64,000 nucleotides of DNA from Mycolicibacter sp. MU0083 (GCF_963378075.1 NZ_OY726394.1:3100001-3164000), one strand, 5' to 3'; numbered from the stretch's first letter, positions 46,266 through 56,911 are shown. Program-made: numbers and translations. Notes: generated from the letters alone by a model not told the origin.

Positions 46266-49177
46266 GCAAACACACCAGCAACGACTCCGCCCCCGACGCT
46301 CCGACCGACACCCTGCCGGCCGCGCGGCGACCCGAGCGCGGCGGTATTCCCAAATGGATTCGCCGACTGGCGATCCCGATCATCCTGACCTGGGTGGCAA
46401 TCACCGTTTTGGTGAACGTCATCGTGCCGCAGCTCGAAGAGGTCGGCAGACTCCGCGCGGTCTCGATGGCGCCCAAGGATGCCCCGTCGATGATCTCGAT
46501 GATGCGCATCGGCAAGGTGTTCGACGAGTTCAAATCGGACAGCTCGGCGATGGTGGTCATCGAGGGCGACGAACCGCTCGGCGAGGACGCGCACGCCTAC
46601 TACGACGAGCTGGTCACCAAGATGGAGGCCGACCACACCCACGTCGAGCACGTCCAGGACTTCTGGAGCGACCCGCTGACCGCGGCGGGCTCGCAGAGCC
46701 CGGACGGCAAGGCCGCCTATGTCCAGGTGTATCTGGCCGGCAACATGGGCGAGACCCTGGCCAACGAGTCGGTCGAGGCCGTCCAGAAGATCGTCGCCGA
46801 CACCCCGGCGCCTGCGGGGGTGCACGCCTACGTCACCGGCGGCGCCGCCCTCAACGCCGACCAGCACATCGCCGGCGACAAGAGCCTGCAGCTCATCACC
46901 GCACTGACGTTCGTGGTGATCATCACCATGCTGCTGTCCATCTACCGGTCGATCGGCACGGTGCTGCTGGTGCTGGGCATGGTGGTGTTCTCGCTGAGCT
47001 CCGCCCGCGGCGTGGTGGCGCTGCTGGCCTACCACAACATCATCGGGCTCTCGACGTTCGCGGTGAACCTGCTGGTGACATTGGCCATCGCCGCCTCGAC
47101 CGACTACGCGATCTTCCTACTCGGCCGTTACCAGGAGGCCCGAGCGATCGGGCAGGACAAGGAAACGGCCTTCTACACCATGTATCACGGCACCGCGCAC
47201 GTGATCCTGGGCTCGGGGCTGACCATCGCCGGCGCCACCTTCTGCCTGCACTTCACCCGACTGCCCTACTTCCAGTCGCTGGGCATTCCGCTGGCGATCG
47301 GCATGGTAGTCCTGGTCGTGGCGGCGCTGACCTTCGGCGCCGCGGTGGTCGCGCTGGCCAGCCGCTTCGGCATGCTCGAGCCCAAGCGGGCGATGCGGAT
47401 CCGGTCCTGGCGGCGGATCGGCACGATGATCGTGCGCTGGCCGGGCCCGGTGCTGGCGGCCACCACCGGGGTCTGCCTGATCGGGCTGCTCACCCTGCCG
47501 GGCTACCAGACCAACTACAACGACCGCGTGTACATGCCGGATTACGTGCCGGCCAACATCGGCTACGCCGCCGCGGACCGGCATTTCTCCCAGGCCCGGA
47601 TGAACCCGGAACTGCTGATGATCGAGACCGACCACGACCTGCGCAACCCGGCCGACTTCCTGGTCATCAACCGGATCGCCAAGCGGGTGTTCGAGGTGCC
47701 GGGCATCGCCCGGGTCCAGGCCATCACCCGCCCGCAGGGCACCCCGATCGAGCACACCACGATCCCGTTCGCGATCAGCATGCAGGGCACCACCCAGCAG
47801 CTGAACATGAAGTACCAGCTCGACAGCATGCGCAACATGCTCAAGATGGGCGACGACATGCTGGTCTCGATCGAGAGCATGAAGCAGATGCTCGACGTGA
47901 CCCGCGAGATGTCGGCGACCACCCACAGCATGGCCACCAAGATGCACATCATGCTCGACGACATCCAGAAACTGCGCGACGAGATGGCCGACTTCGACGA
48001 CATGTGGCGTCCGATGCGCAGCTACTTCTACTGGGAGCCGCACTGCTTCGACATCCCGATCTGTTGGTCGATCCGGTCGATCTTCGACATGATGGACGGC
48101 ATCGACGCGATGACCGAGGACTTCGAAAAGGTCCTGCCCGACATCGACAACCTCGACCGGCTGATGCCGCGGATGCTCGAGATCATGCCGCCGATGATCG
48201 AGACGATGTCGAACATGCGCACCACCCAGCTGAAGATGCAGTCCACCATGGAGGGCCTGCAGCTGCAGATGGAGAAGATGATGGAGGGCCAGAACGCCAT
48301 GGGCAAGGCGTTCGACGAGTCCAAGAACGACGACTCGTTCTACCTTCCGCCGGAGGCGTTCGACAACCCCGACTTCAAGCGCGGCATGAAGATGTTCCTG
48401 TCGCCCGACGGGCACGCGGTGCGGTTCATCATCAGCCACGAGGGCGACCCGATGTCGCCGGAGGGCGTCAGCCACGTCGCACCGATCAAGCACGCCGTGC
48501 ACGAGGCGCTCAAAGGCACCCCGTTGGAGGGCTCCAAGGTCTATCTCGGCGGCACCGCGGCCATGTTCAAGGACATGAAGGACGGGTCGGCCTACGACCT
48601 GATCATCGCCGGCGTCGCCTCGCTCTGCCTGATCTTCATCATCATGCTGCTGATCACCCGGGCGGTGGTGGCTTCGGCGGTGATCGTCGGCACGGTGCTG
48701 CTCTCGCTGGGCACATCCTTCGGTCTCTCGGTGCTGATCTGGCAGCACATCGTCGGGCTGGATCTGCACTGGATGGTGCTGGCGATGAGCGTGATCATCC
48801 TGCTGGCGGTGGGCTCGGACTACAACCTGCTGCTGGTCTCCCGGATGAAGGAAGAGCTGCACGGCGGACTCAAGACCGGCATCATCCGCGCGATGGGCGG
48901 CAGCGGCTCGGTGGTCACCTCGGCGGGTCTGGTGTTCGCGTTCACCATGATGTCGATGCTGGTCTCCGACCTGAAGGTGATCGGCCAGGTGGGTTCCACC
49001 ATCGGGCTCGGCCTGCTGATCGACACCCTGGTGATCCGCTCGTTCATGACGCCGTCGATCGCCGCGCTGCTGGGCCGCTGGTTCTGGTGGCCGCAGCGGG
49101 TGCTGCCCCGGCCGTCACCGGCCGCGCAGCAGGCCGTCGCGGCACGCCGGGAGGCCGACGCGCTGACCGTCGGCTGA
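46262..49177 (+). CDS. mmpL: MmpL family RND transporter
   Basis: 971 residues with two halves of six helices: one helix at about 36-58, a periplasmic loop, five helices at about 215-380, a large periplasmic region (400-770) rich in methionine and coiled-coil heptads ([36 protein letters not shown]), then five helices at about 775-945. [16 protein letters not shown] and [16 protein letters not shown] are the proton-relay Asp-Tyr pairs (S/T-D-Y) found in both halves of MmpL proteins. With mmpS it may export siderophores, lipids or drugs. It replaces the Rv3371 acyltransferase found here in M. tuberculosis. Confidence 0.96.
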   Translation: MSKHTSNDSAPDAPTDTLPAARRPERGGIPKWIRRLAIPIILTWVAITVLVNVIVPQLEEVGRLRAVSMAPKDAPSMISMMRIGKVFDEFKSDSSAMVVIEGDEPLGEDAHAYYDELVTKMEADHTHVEHVQDFWSDPLTAAGSQSPDGKAAYVQVYLAGNMGETLANESVEAVQKIVADTPAPAGVHAYVTGGAALNADQHIAGDKSLQLITALTFVVIITMLLSIYRSIGTVLLVLGMVVFSLSSARGVVALLAYHNIIGLSTFAVNLLVTLAIAASTDYAIFLLGRYQEARAIGQDKETAFYTMYHGTAHVILGSGLTIAGATFCLHFTRLPYFQSLGIPLAIGMVVLVVAALTFGAAVVALASRFGMLEPKRAMRIRSWRRIGTMIVRWPGPVLAATTGVCLIGLLTLPGYQTNYNDRVYMPDYVPANIGYAAADRHFSQARMNPELLMIETDHDLRNPADFLVINRIAKRVFEVPGIARVQAITRPQGTPIEHTTIPFAISMQGTTQQLNMKYQLDSMRNMLKMGDDMLVSIESMKQMLDVTREMSATTHSMATKMHIMLDDIQKLRDEMADFDDMWRPMRSYFYWEPHCFDIPICWSIRSIFDMMDGIDAMTEDFEKVLPDIDNLDRLMPRMLEIMPPMIETMSNMRTTQLKMQSTMEGLQLQMEKMMEGQNAMGKAFDESKNDDSFYLPPEAFDNPDFKRGMKMFLSPDGHAVRFIISHEGDPMSPEGVSHVAPIKHAVHEALKGTPLEGSKVYLGGTAAMFKDMKDGSAYDLIIAGVASLCLIFIIMLLITRAVVASAVIVGTVLLSLGTSFGLSVLIWQHIVGLDLHWMVLAMSVIILLAVGSDYNLLLVSRMKEELHGGLKTGIIRAMGGSGSVVTSAGLVFAFTMMSMLVSDLKVIGQVGSTIGLGLLIDTLVIRSFMTPSIAALLGRWFWWPQRVLPRPSPAAQQAVAARREADALTVG

Positions 49178-49184
49178 GGCTGGG

Positions 49185-50057
49185 TCAGGTCGGCCGGACG
49201 ACGATCACCGGCGCATGCGCCGCCTGCACCACCGCCTGGCTGACCGAACCCAACAGCATGCCGGTGAAGCCGCCGCGGCCGTGGCTGCCCACCACCACCA
49301 GCTGGGCTTGGCGGGACTGCTCGATGAGTTGATCGGCCGGCCGGTCGCCCACCACCACCCGGCGCACCGTGACGTCCGGGTAACGCTCCCGCCAGCCGGC
49401 CAGCCGCTCGGCCAGCACCAGTTCGCCGTCGGATTCCATCGCGGCGGTGTCGATGCCGGGAAAGTCCAGCAGGCCGGTGTCGTGCCAGGCGTACACCGCG
49501 ACCAGTTCCGCCCCGCGCAGCGACGCCTCTTCGAAGGCCAGCCCGGTGGCGGCCTCCGACACCGCGGAGCCGTCGATGCCGACCACCACCGGCGCCGGGC
49601 CGGGACTCGGGTGCTCTTCCGGCTGGCCTTCGTGCACGACCGCGACCGGGCAGTGCGCGTGCCGCACCAGTGACGAGCTGACCGAACCGAGCAGCCGGCG
49701 GCGCAGCAGTCCGTGCCCGCGGGATCCGACCACCAGGCGGGCGGACCCGCGGCTGAGGTCCACCAGCATCGGCACCGTGGAACCCACCACGATCTCGGCG
49801 ACGACCCGCGGCGCCCCGGCCGCCTCGGCGACCTTGACGGCGTCGCGCAGGTGGTGCTCGCCCTGCTCGCGTTGCCACTCGGTGTATCCGGGCGGCATCG
49901 GGGTCTCGGGGAAGGTCATCACCACCGGCGAGGCCAGCACGTGGACCAGGGTGAGCGGAAGGTTGTGCAAAGCGGCGGCGTGTGCCGCCCAGTCGACCGC
50001 CGCGACCGACGACGGCGAGCCGTCGACACCGACCAGGATTCCGGAAGCAGACGACAT
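49185..50057 (-). CDS. Tandem-domain universal stress protein
   Basis: 290 residues made of two Usp domains, 1-145 and 150-290. Each has the ATP-binding GxxGxxGxxxxLxGSVSxxVVxxAxxPVxVV pattern: GSRGHGLLRRRLLGSVSSSLVRHAHCPVAVV and GSHGRGGFTGMLLGSVSQAVVQAAHAPVIVV. Mycobacterial homologues respond to hypoxia and nitric oxide under DosR. No DosR box was identified upstream. The ATG at 50057 has caaggagaa upstream. Confidence 0.94.
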   Translation of the reverse strand: MSSASGILVGVDGSPSSVAAVDWAAHAAALHNLPLTLVHVLASPVVMTFPETPMPPGYTEWQREQGEHHLRDAVKVAEAAGAPRVVAEIVVGSTVPMLVDLSRGSARLVVGSRGHGLLRRRLLGSVSSSLVRHAHCPVAVVHEGQPEEHPSPGPAPVVVGIDGSAVSEAATGLAFEEASLRGAELVAVYAWHDTGLLDFPGIDTAAMESDGELVLAERLAGWRERYPDVTVRRVVVGDRPADQLIEQSRQAQLVVVGSHGRGGFTGMLLGSVSQAVVQAAHAPVIVVRPT

Positions 50058-50138
50058 CGGGTTCTCCTTGCGCTGTTGGTCCGTACCCCTACCACGCTAA
50101 TCCGAGTCGGGCTGTGGCACCGTGGTGGGATGGTGGGC

Positions 50139-51230
50139 ATGTCGGTCCTGATCGACCCTCGTCGCCACGACGCGGTGCTGCTGTGCCTCGGCGGGGACGC
50201 CGACACGGGGGATCTGCCCCAGCGGTTGCGGCAGGCCGGTGTGCGGGTGGGCACGGTGGGTTCGGGCGCCGAGTTGGTGGCGGCCGCCGCCGGGCTGAGC
50301 GTGCGGCCGGGCCGTTGCGTGGTCCTGGCCGACACCGAATCGGGTGTAACCGCTGCGCGCAGTGCCGGATTCGCGCTGGTGATCGGCGTGGGACGCGACG
50401 GCGGCGACGCGCGGGTGGACTCCCCCGGCACCGTGCGGGTGCGCACCGGCGACCGGCCGATGTCGGTCCTGCCCGACGCCATGACGGCATCCGGGTTGCG
50501 CCACCTGGACCGTCCGGCGGTGTTCTTCGACTTCGACGGAACCCTTTCGGAGATCGTCGACGATCCCGACGCGGCCCGGCCGGTCGCCGGGGCGGTGGCG
50601 GCGCTGGCCGCGTTGGCCGCCCGATGCCCGGTCGCGGTGCTGTCCGGCCGTGACCTGGCCGACGTGCGGGCCCGGGTGGGTCTGGACGGGATCTGGTATG
50701 CGGGCAGTCACGGCTTCGAGCTGACCGGCCCGGACGGCACCCACCACCAGAACGACACCGCCGCCGGCGCGGTGCCGGTGCTGGCCGCTGCGGCGGTCGC
50801 GCTGCGCGAACGGCTCGGCGCGCTTCCGGGGATCATGGTGGAGCACAAACGGTTCGCGGTTGCGGTGCACTACCGCAATGCCGCGCGGGACCGGGTGAGT
50901 GAAGTGCTGGCGGCGGTGCGCGACGCCGGACGGCGCGACGGCCTGCGGGTGACCACCGGGCGCGAGGTGATCGAGTTGCGGCCCGAGCTCGACTGGGACA
51001 AGGGACGCACGCTGCGCTGGCTGCTGGATCGGATGCCCGGGGTCGCCACGCCGGTGTTCCTCGGCGACGACATCACCGACGAGGATGCGTTCGACGCGGT
51101 GGCCGAATCCGGCGGTGCCGGAATTCTGGTGCGGCACAACGACGACGGTGACCGCGCCACCGCCGCGCGTTATGCGCTGGACAGCCCGGCGCAGGCGGTG
51201 GAGTTCACCGCCCGCCTCGCCGCGCAGTAA
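50139..51230 (+). CDS. otsB: Trehalose-6-phosphate phosphatase
   Basis: Removes phosphate from trehalose 6-phosphate, giving trehalose for mycolate carriers and osmoprotection. 363 residues: an N-terminal domain typical of the mycobacterial OtsB2, then a HAD phosphatase with FFDFDGTLSEIVDDPD near 125, VAVLSGRDLADV, the cap HHQNDTAAGA...VEHKRFAVAVHYRNAAR and GDDITDEDAFDAV. The ATG at 50139 was chosen over ATG 50130 for its ggtggg site; both are in frame. It corresponds to Rv3372. Confidence 0.95.
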   Translation: MSVLIDPRRHDAVLLCLGGDADTGDLPQRLRQAGVRVGTVGSGAELVAAAAGLSVRPGRCVVLADTESGVTAARSAGFALVIGVGRDGGDARVDSPGTVRVRTGDRPMSVLPDAMTASGLRHLDRPAVFFDFDGTLSEIVDDPDAARPVAGAVAALAALAARCPVAVLSGRDLADVRARVGLDGIWYAGSHGFELTGPDGTHHQNDTAAGAVPVLAAAAVALRERLGALPGIMVEHKRFAVAVHYRNAARDRVSEVLAAVRDAGRRDGLRVTTGREVIELRPELDWDKGRTLRWLLDRMPGVATPVFLGDDITDEDAFDAVAESGGAGILVRHNDDGDRATAARYALDSPAQAVEFTARLAAQ

Positions 51231-51260
51231 GCCCCGACCCCGCCCCTCTCCCCGCCCTCT

Positions 51261-51296
51261 CCCCCGCCAGCTGGGGGTCCCCCCCGCTTGCGGGGG
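51261..51296 (+). terminator. Two GC hairpins after otsB
   Basis: ccccc-gccagct-ggggg (51261-51277) and cccccg-cttg-cggggg (51281-51296) lie just after the otsB stop, between convergent genes. No U-run follows, as is usual in high-GC actinobacteria. The pair resembles a common mycobacterial intergenic motif. Confidence 0.6.
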
Positions 51297-51390
51297 AGCG
51301 TGTTTGCACACGACACGCCGCGGTTTTGCGTACAACTACGCACCTTCACGGGAAGTGACGGGGCGATGCGGGCACCCGATTCGGCGAACC

Positions 51391-52260
51391 TCAGTCCCGG
51401 TACTCGGCCACCCCGTCGTCGAGCACCACCCGGCAGTTGGTGCCGTCGGGACCGGCGGCCTCGGTGCGGAACACCGCTTTGCCCGGCTCGGTCCGCCAGA
51501 TCGAGGTGGTCAGCGTCTCCCCCGGGAACACCGGGTCGGTGAACCGCGCCGAGATGGCGTGGACCCGGTCGGCGTCACCGCCGCCGAGTTCGGCGACCAG
51601 GGCGCGACCGGCGAAGCCGTAGGTGCACAACCCGTGCAGGATCGGCTTGGGGAAGCCCGCCAGCGTGGTGGCGAACCAGGGGTCGCTGTGCAACGGGTTG
51701 CGGTCGCCGGAGAGCCGATAGAGCAACGCCTGGTCTTCCCGGGTCACGTAGGTGGTGCGCGAATCCGGTTCGGTGTCGGGGATCTGCGGCGCGATCGCCC
51801 GCTGCCCGGGCTCCCCACCGAAACCACCGGCCTTGCGGATGACCACGGTGACCAGGGTCTCGACCAGCAACTCGGAGGTCTTGGGGTCGGTGCCGCGGGC
51901 CCGCAGCATCACGATGGCGTTCTTGCCCTCCCCCTTGTCCTGGATATCGGCGACCTCGGCGACCACCTGCAGGCTTCCGGCGGCGGGCAGCGGCGCGAAC
52001 AGTCGCACCTCCTGGGAGCCGTGCAGCAGCAACGCCGGGTTGAAGGTGCCGATCTTGCCGGCGGCCGCGAAACCCAGGCAGCAGATGACGGCATAGGTGG
52101 GCAGCACCTGTTGCGGGGTGTCGTGGCTGTTCTCGGTGGTAAACGCCAGATCGGAGGTCCCCGCGCCGACACCGAGCGCGTAGAGCATGGTGTCGCGCTC
52201 GGTCCATTCGACCAGCATGGGATCGGCGGTTGCTCCGATGGCCGTCGGGTCCAGTGCCAC
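51391..52260 (-). CDS. htdY: MaoC-type (R)-3-hydroxyacyl-thioester dehydratase (Rv3389c-like)
   Basis: 289 residues forming a double hot-dog fold. The hydratase-2 motif is YRLSGDRNPLHSDPWFATTLAGFPKPILHGL (Asp/His pair) near residue 180, and the N-terminal half-domain lacks it, as in the family. It hydrates or dehydrates 3-hydroxyacyl thioesters in fatty-acid or steroid metabolism. The GTG at 52260 has aaggagaatcc upstream. An open extension to 52446 has no start signal. Confidence 0.92.
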   Translation of the reverse strand: MALDPTAIGATADPMLVEWTERDTMLYALGVGAGTSDLAFTTENSHDTPQQVLPTYAVICCLGFAAAGKIGTFNPALLLHGSQEVRLFAPLPAAGSLQVVAEVADIQDKGEGKNAIVMLRARGTDPKTSELLVETLVTVVIRKAGGFGGEPGQRAIAPQIPDTEPDSRTTYVTREDQALLYRLSGDRNPLHSDPWFATTLAGFPKPILHGLCTYGFAGRALVAELGGGDADRVHAISARFTDPVFPGETLTTSIWRTEPGKAVFRTEAAGPDGTNCRVVLDDGVAEYRD

Positions 52261-52349
52261 GGATTCTCCTTCACCTGGAATGAATAGGACTGCGATCATT
52301 TCAGCAGAACCGGCCCCGTCGACGCTATCGGCACGGCAGGCTGTGGGGC

Positions 52350-53066
52350 ATGGGCAAGCGCACCTGGAACCGCACCGGAACCGTGTTCGCAATGCTGGCG
52401 GTGATGCTGGCCGCGGCCTTGGCGTTGAGCGGTTGTTCGGAGACACCGCGCACGCGCACCATCACGCTGACACTGGTCCGGCACGCCGAGTCGCAGAGCA
52501 ACGCCGCCGGCATCCTCGATACGTCGGTGCCGGGTCCGGACCTGAGCGACAAGGGCCGCACCCAGGCGCAGGAGATCGCAAAGCTGCTCTCGCACAACCA
52601 CTACGACGGCGTCTACGCCTCCTCGATGGCCCGCAGCCAGCAGACCGCCGCCCCGTTGGCGCGCGAACTCGGCCGCCAAGTCCAGGTTCTGCCCGGCCTG
52701 CGGGAGATCGGCGCCGGCTGGTTCGCGGGCAAGCCCGGGTCGATCGCCGACTCGGCGTATCTGCTGGCCCCGCTGGCCTGGATTCACGGTGACCGGACCG
52801 CGGCCATCCCCGGCTCGATCGACGGCAACCGGTTCAACGACGAGTTCGGCGCCGCCGTCCAGCACATCTACGACACCGGCGACGCCAACCCGGTGGCGTT
52901 CGCACACGGGGCGTCGATCATGACGTGGACGCTGATGAACGTCAAGAATCCCCGCGACGAGTTGCTGTTCGACCACCCGCTGCCCAACATCGGCAAGGTG
53001 GTGATCACCGGCAGCCCGACCACCGGCTGGAAACTGGTGGACTGGGATGGAATTCGCGCGTTCTGA
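52350..53066 (+). CDS. lpqD: Lipoprotein histidine phosphatase LpqD
   Basis: 238 residues with a lipoprotein signal (lipobox LSGC, Cys at about 30). The mature domain is a phosphoglycerate-mutase-like histidine phosphatase with the RHAE motif (LTLVRHAESQSNAAG), YASSMARSQQTA, an LREIGAGWFAG glutamate region and FAHGASIMTW supplying the second histidine. It acts outside the membrane; the substrate is unknown. It corresponds to Rv3390. Confidence 0.93.
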   Translation: MGKRTWNRTGTVFAMLAVMLAAALALSGCSETPRTRTITLTLVRHAESQSNAAGILDTSVPGPDLSDKGRTQAQEIAKLLSHNHYDGVYASSMARSQQTAAPLARELGRQVQVLPGLREIGAGWFAGKPGSIADSAYLLAPLAWIHGDRTAAIPGSIDGNRFNDEFGAAVQHIYDTGDANPVAFAHGASIMTWTLMNVKNPRDELLFDHPLPNIGKVVITGSPTTGWKLVDWDGIRAF

Positions 53067-53087
53067 TCTTCGGTCGCCCGAGCGCCG

Positions 53088-53750
53088 ATGAGCACACCCG
53101 ATGGGCCCGATGCGCACGGTGGCCTGAGCGACACGGGACGGGTGGAGGCGTTCAGCGACGGGGTGTTCGCGATCGCGGTGACACTGCTGGTGCTCGACCT
53201 CAAAGCACCCGAGCACGCCCCCGGCCAGCTGCTGGACGGGCTGCTGCGGCAGTGGCCGGCCTATCTCGGCTACCTCGCGTCGTTCGGCTACGTCGCGGTG
53301 ATCTGGCTCAACCACCACCAGGCTTTCACCGCGATCAGACGGGTCGACCGGGGCGTGCACCTGGCCAACCTGGCTCTGCTGTTCACCACGGCGCTGGTCC
53401 CGTTTCCGACCGCGGTGCTCTCCCACGCGTTCATCGACGGCGCCGACACCCCCGACGCCCGTACCGCGGTGGCCCTGTACGCCGGCGTCCTGTCCGCCAT
53501 GTGCGCGAGTTGGCTGCTGCTGTTCAACCGGGTCGCGCGGTGTCCCGAGCGGTTGGCCGCCGACGGAGCCGATCCGGGCATGTTCGCCGCGCAACGCTTC
53601 CGGTCGATGGCGGGGCTGATCGCCTACCTGTCCGCCGGGGCGATCGGGGTGATGTTCTCGCCGCTGCTGGCGCTGGCGGTGTTCGTGGTGATGCCGGCGT
53701 TCTACGCGCTCAACATCCCCGGGATGGCCCGGCTCGCTGACCACGGTTGA
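53088..53750 (+). CDS. TMEM175-type (DUF1211) potassium-channel-family protein
   Basis: 220 residues with six hydrophobic helices. The family signature RVEAFSDGVFAIAVTLLVLDLK lies near residue 18, and FGYVAVIWLNHHQAF in the third helix is also typical. Bacterial TMEM175 proteins form tetrameric K+ channels whose selectivity comes from hydrophobic residues of helix 1. ATG 53088, 21 bases after lpqD. It interrupts the lpqD-acrA1 pair that is adjacent in M. tuberculosis. Confidence 0.9.
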   Translation: MSTPDGPDAHGGLSDTGRVEAFSDGVFAIAVTLLVLDLKAPEHAPGQLLDGLLRQWPAYLGYLASFGYVAVIWLNHHQAFTAIRRVDRGVHLANLALLFTTALVPFPTAVLSHAFIDGADTPDARTAVALYAGVLSAMCASWLLLFNRVARCPERLAADGADPGMFAAQRFRSMAGLIAYLSAGAIGVMFSPLLALAVFVVMPAFYALNIPGMARLADHG

Positions 53751-53781
53751 CGTGGCCGCCGGGAGGGGCCACCATGGCCGC

Positions 53782-55821
53782 ATGCGTTATGTCGTTACCG
53801 GCGGTACCGGGTTTATTGGGCGGCGGGCGGTGTCGCGGTTGCTGACGACCGAACCGGAGGCGCAGGTGTGGCTGCTGGTGCGGCGCGCCTCACTGGGCCG
53901 CTTCGAGGCGCTGGCGGCGCAAGACGGCCAGGGATGGGGAGATCGGGTAACCCCGCTGGTGGGCGACCTGACCGCGGAGAATCTCGGGCTGAGCGACACC
54001 GCGATCGCCGAACTCGGCGACATCGACCACGTGCTGCATTGCGCGGCCATCTACGACATCACCGCCGGTGCGGCCGAGCAGCAGGCGGCCAACGTCGAGG
54101 GCACCCGTGCGGTGATCGGACTGGCCAAGCGACTCGACGCCACGCTGTCACATCTCTCCTCGATCGCGGTGGCCGGTGACTACGCCGGCGAGTTCACCGA
54201 AGACGACTTCGACATCGGCCAGCAGTTACCGACCCCGTATCACCAGACCAAGTTCGAAGCCGAAGCGCTGGTGCGCTCGGCGCCGGGACTGCGGTACCGG
54301 GTGTTCCGTCCGGCGGTGGTGGTGGGCGATTCCCGCACCGGCGAGATGGACAAGATCGACGGGCCCTACTACTTCTTTCCGCTGCTGGCCAGGCTGGCGG
54401 CACTGCCCCGGCTCACCCCGATGGCGGTGCCCGACACCGGTCGCACCAATGTGGTTCCGGTCGACTACGTCGTCGACGCACTGCTCGAACTGATGCACGC
54501 CGACGGCTACGACGGGCGCACCTTCCATCTGACCGCGCCGAAGTCGATCGGGCTGCCCGACATCTACCGGGCCGTCGCGACCGAGGCCGGACTGCCGCCG
54601 CTGCGCGCCACCCTGCCCGGCGCGGTGGCCGCCCCGGTGCTCAACGTCGGTGGCCGGGCCCGGGTGTGGCGCAACATGATCGCCACCCAGCTGGGTCTGC
54701 CCGCCGAGGTGCTCGATCTGGTGAATCTGCGGCCGACCTTCGTCGCCGACGCCACCCGTGCCGCGCTGGCACGGGCGGGTGCGACCGCCGTCGAGTCGCC
54801 CGACTTCGCCGACTACGCCCCGCGGCTGTGGCGGTACTGGGCGGCTCACCTGGACCCCGACCGTGCCCGCCGCGACGATCCGGCCGGGCCGCTGGTCGGG
54901 CGGCACGTGGTGATCACCGGGGCGTCCAGCGGAATCGGGCGGGCCTCGGCGATAGCGGTGGCCGAGCGCGGCGGTGTGGTCTTCGCGCTGGCCCGCAGCG
55001 GATCTGCACTCGACGATCTGGTGGCCGAGATCCGGGCCGCCGGCGGGCAGGCGCACGCATTCACCTGTGACATCACCGATTCGGCGTCGGTGGAGCACAC
55101 CGTCAAGGACATCCTGGGGCGGTTCGGGCACGTCGACTACCTGGTGAACAACGCCGGCCGGTCGATCCGTCGCTCGGTGGTCAACGCCAGCGACCGACTG
55201 CACGACTACGAACGCACGATGGCGGTCAACTACTTCGGCGCGGTGCGGATGGTGCTGGCGTTGCTGCCGCACTGGCGGGAACGCCGATTCGGTCACGTCG
55301 TCAACGTCTCCAGCGAAGGGGTGCTGGCACACAGTCCCAAATACAGCGCGTACGTGCCCACCAAGGCTGCGTTGGACGCGTTCGCCGATGTGGTGTCGAC
55401 CGAGACGCTGTCGGATCACATCACTTTCACCACCATCCACATGCCGCTGGTGGCCACGCCGATGATCGCGCCGACCGGCAACCTGGTCCCGATGGGAGCG
55501 ATCAGCGCCGAGCACGCGGCGGCCATGGTGATCCGCGGTCTGGTCGAGAAGCCGGATCGGATCGACACCCCGCTGGGCACGCTGGCCGAGGTCGGCAATT
55601 ACGTCGCACCGGGGCTGGCCCGCCGGATGCTGCACCAGCTTTATCTGGGCTACCCGGACTCACCGGCCGCTCGCGGTGTGGCGTCGACTGAAGACGCCAC
55701 ACCCGTTGCGGCCCAGCCGACTCCCCGCCATCCGAAGCGGCCGTCGCGGGCGATCCCGCAGGTACGGGTGCCGCGGGCGATCAAGCGGGCGGTGCGGTTG
55801 GTGCCGGGCGTGCACTGGTGA
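53782..55821 (+). CDS. acrA1: Two-domain short-chain dehydrogenase / acyl-CoA reductase AcrA1
   Basis: 679 residues. The N-terminal extended SDR starts MRYVVTGGTGFIGRRAVSRLL with NAD-binding TGGTGFIG and active-site YHQTKFEAE (Y-x-x-x-K). A second classical SDR at about 380-640 has VVITGASSGIGRASAIAV, NNAGRSIRR and YSAYVPTKAALDAF. The M. tuberculosis homologue is annotated as a fatty acyl-CoA reductase. The ATG at 53782 gives the conserved N-terminus; a GTG at 53752 is upstream in frame. The tail overlaps the convergent neighbour by 41 bases. Confidence 0.94.
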   Translation: MRYVVTGGTGFIGRRAVSRLLTTEPEAQVWLLVRRASLGRFEALAAQDGQGWGDRVTPLVGDLTAENLGLSDTAIAELGDIDHVLHCAAIYDITAGAAEQQAANVEGTRAVIGLAKRLDATLSHLSSIAVAGDYAGEFTEDDFDIGQQLPTPYHQTKFEAEALVRSAPGLRYRVFRPAVVVGDSRTGEMDKIDGPYYFFPLLARLAALPRLTPMAVPDTGRTNVVPVDYVVDALLELMHADGYDGRTFHLTAPKSIGLPDIYRAVATEAGLPPLRATLPGAVAAPVLNVGGRARVWRNMIATQLGLPAEVLDLVNLRPTFVADATRAALARAGATAVESPDFADYAPRLWRYWAAHLDPDRARRDDPAGPLVGRHVVITGASSGIGRASAIAVAERGGVVFALARSGSALDDLVAEIRAAGGQAHAFTCDITDSASVEHTVKDILGRFGHVDYLVNNAGRSIRRSVVNASDRLHDYERTMAVNYFGAVRMVLALLPHWRERRFGHVVNVSSEGVLAHSPKYSAYVPTKAALDAFADVVSTETLSDHITFTTIHMPLVATPMIAPTGNLVPMGAISAEHAAAMVIRGLVEKPDRIDTPLGTLAEVGNYVAPGLARRMLHQLYLGYPDSPAARGVASTEDATPVAAQPTPRHPKRPSRAIPQVRVPRAIKRAVRLVPGVHW

Positions 55822-56782
55822 CGGCCCGGCGCAGGATGCGCTCGGCATCCGCGGCCATGTCCTCGACGATGTCGGCGGCCGAGCGAACCATGCCGATCTG
55901 ACCGACCCCCTCCCCGACCAGGACGGCGGCGGTATCGAAATCTTCGTCCGCAACGGCCCGCTGGTAGTCGGCTACCGCCTCGCCGAGTGCCCCCCGCAGC
56001 TCGGTTTCCCTCCCGTGCCAGGTGTCGCCGAAGGAATTGCGCAGCGCACGAGCGGTGTACTCCGCCGGCCAATCGAGTCCCCGGACGATGTCATAGACAC
56101 CGGTCCGGTAGGTGTCGTCACCGCCGGCGTCCAACGCCCGCCGCTGTGCCCGCGGTGACACCAGTGCTTCCCGAGACGCCCAGAGCCGAGTGCCCACCAG
56201 CACTCCGTCGGCCCCCAGCATCAGGGCCGCCGCCAGCCCTCGCCCGTCGACGACTCCACCGGCGGCCACCACCAATGTTTCCGGGGCATGTGCGGCGACC
56301 AGATCGGCGACCTCGGGCAGCAGGGTGAAAGTGGAACGGGCACTCATCCCGTGCCCACCCGCCTCACCGCCCTGCGCCACCAGGACGTCGACGCCGGCCT
56401 GCAGTGCCCGACGCGCCTGAGCCACCGTTTGAATCTGCCCGATGAGCGGTACCCCGGCACCCCGGATCCGGTCGGCGAACGGATGCAGATCCCCGAAGGA
56501 CAGCATGACCGCCGCGGGCCGGTGCGCCAGCGCCAGATCGAGGGCTTCCGACCCCGAGGTCAACCGCCAGGTGATGAACCCGTAGCCGACGCGAGCTCCG
56601 GTGGCTTCGGTGATCTGGGTGCGTAGCCACGACGGATCGCCGTAGCCGCCGCCGATGAGCCCCAGCCCGCCGGCCCCGGTCACCGCTGCCGCCAGGCGCC
56701 CGCCGGAGGCCAGCGCCATCGGCGCCGACAGGATCGGGTGTTCGATGCCGAAATATTCGGTAAGGCGCGTGGTGAGCGTCAT
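55781..56782 (-). CDS. Nitronate monooxygenase / 2-nitropropane dioxygenase family protein
   Basis: 333-residue FMN TIM-barrel. It has LTEYFGIEHPILSAPMALASGGRLAAAVTGAGGLGLIGGGYG, LVAQGGEAGGHG (phosphate-binding) and VVAAGGVVDGRGLAAALMLGADGVLVGTRLWAS. It oxidises nitronates in characterised members. The ATG at 56782 has gggaggaaac upstream. It takes the place of cmaA1 that follows acrA1 in M. tuberculosis. Confidence 0.92.
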   Translation of the reverse strand: MTLTTRLTEYFGIEHPILSAPMALASGGRLAAAVTGAGGLGLIGGGYGDPSWLRTQITEATGARVGYGFITWRLTSGSEALDLALAHRPAAVMLSFGDLHPFADRIRGAGVPLIGQIQTVAQARRALQAGVDVLVAQGGEAGGHGMSARSTFTLLPEVADLVAAHAPETLVVAAGGVVDGRGLAAALMLGADGVLVGTRLWASREALVSPRAQRRALDAGGDDTYRTGVYDIVRGLDWPAEYTARALRNSFGDTWHGRETELRGALGEAVADYQRAVADEDFDTAAVLVGEGVGQIGMVRSAADIVEDMAADAERILRRAVTSARPAPTAPPA

Positions 56783-56911
56783 CGTTTCCTCCCGGCCAGT
56801 GCAGATGCGAGCGTATGCCCGCGGTCCCCTCCCGATCATCCGCCGGCAGGACCGCCCGCAGTGTCACCATCCGGCGGGGGCGTGTTCGGCCGCAAGCCCG
56901 AGAACTCTTCC

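Noticed and set aside
46354..49332. 992-residue plus-strand ORF inside mmpL
   Set aside because: Frame-shifted reading of mmpL, rich in Arg, Gly, His and Pro; the mmpL frame has the RND motifs.
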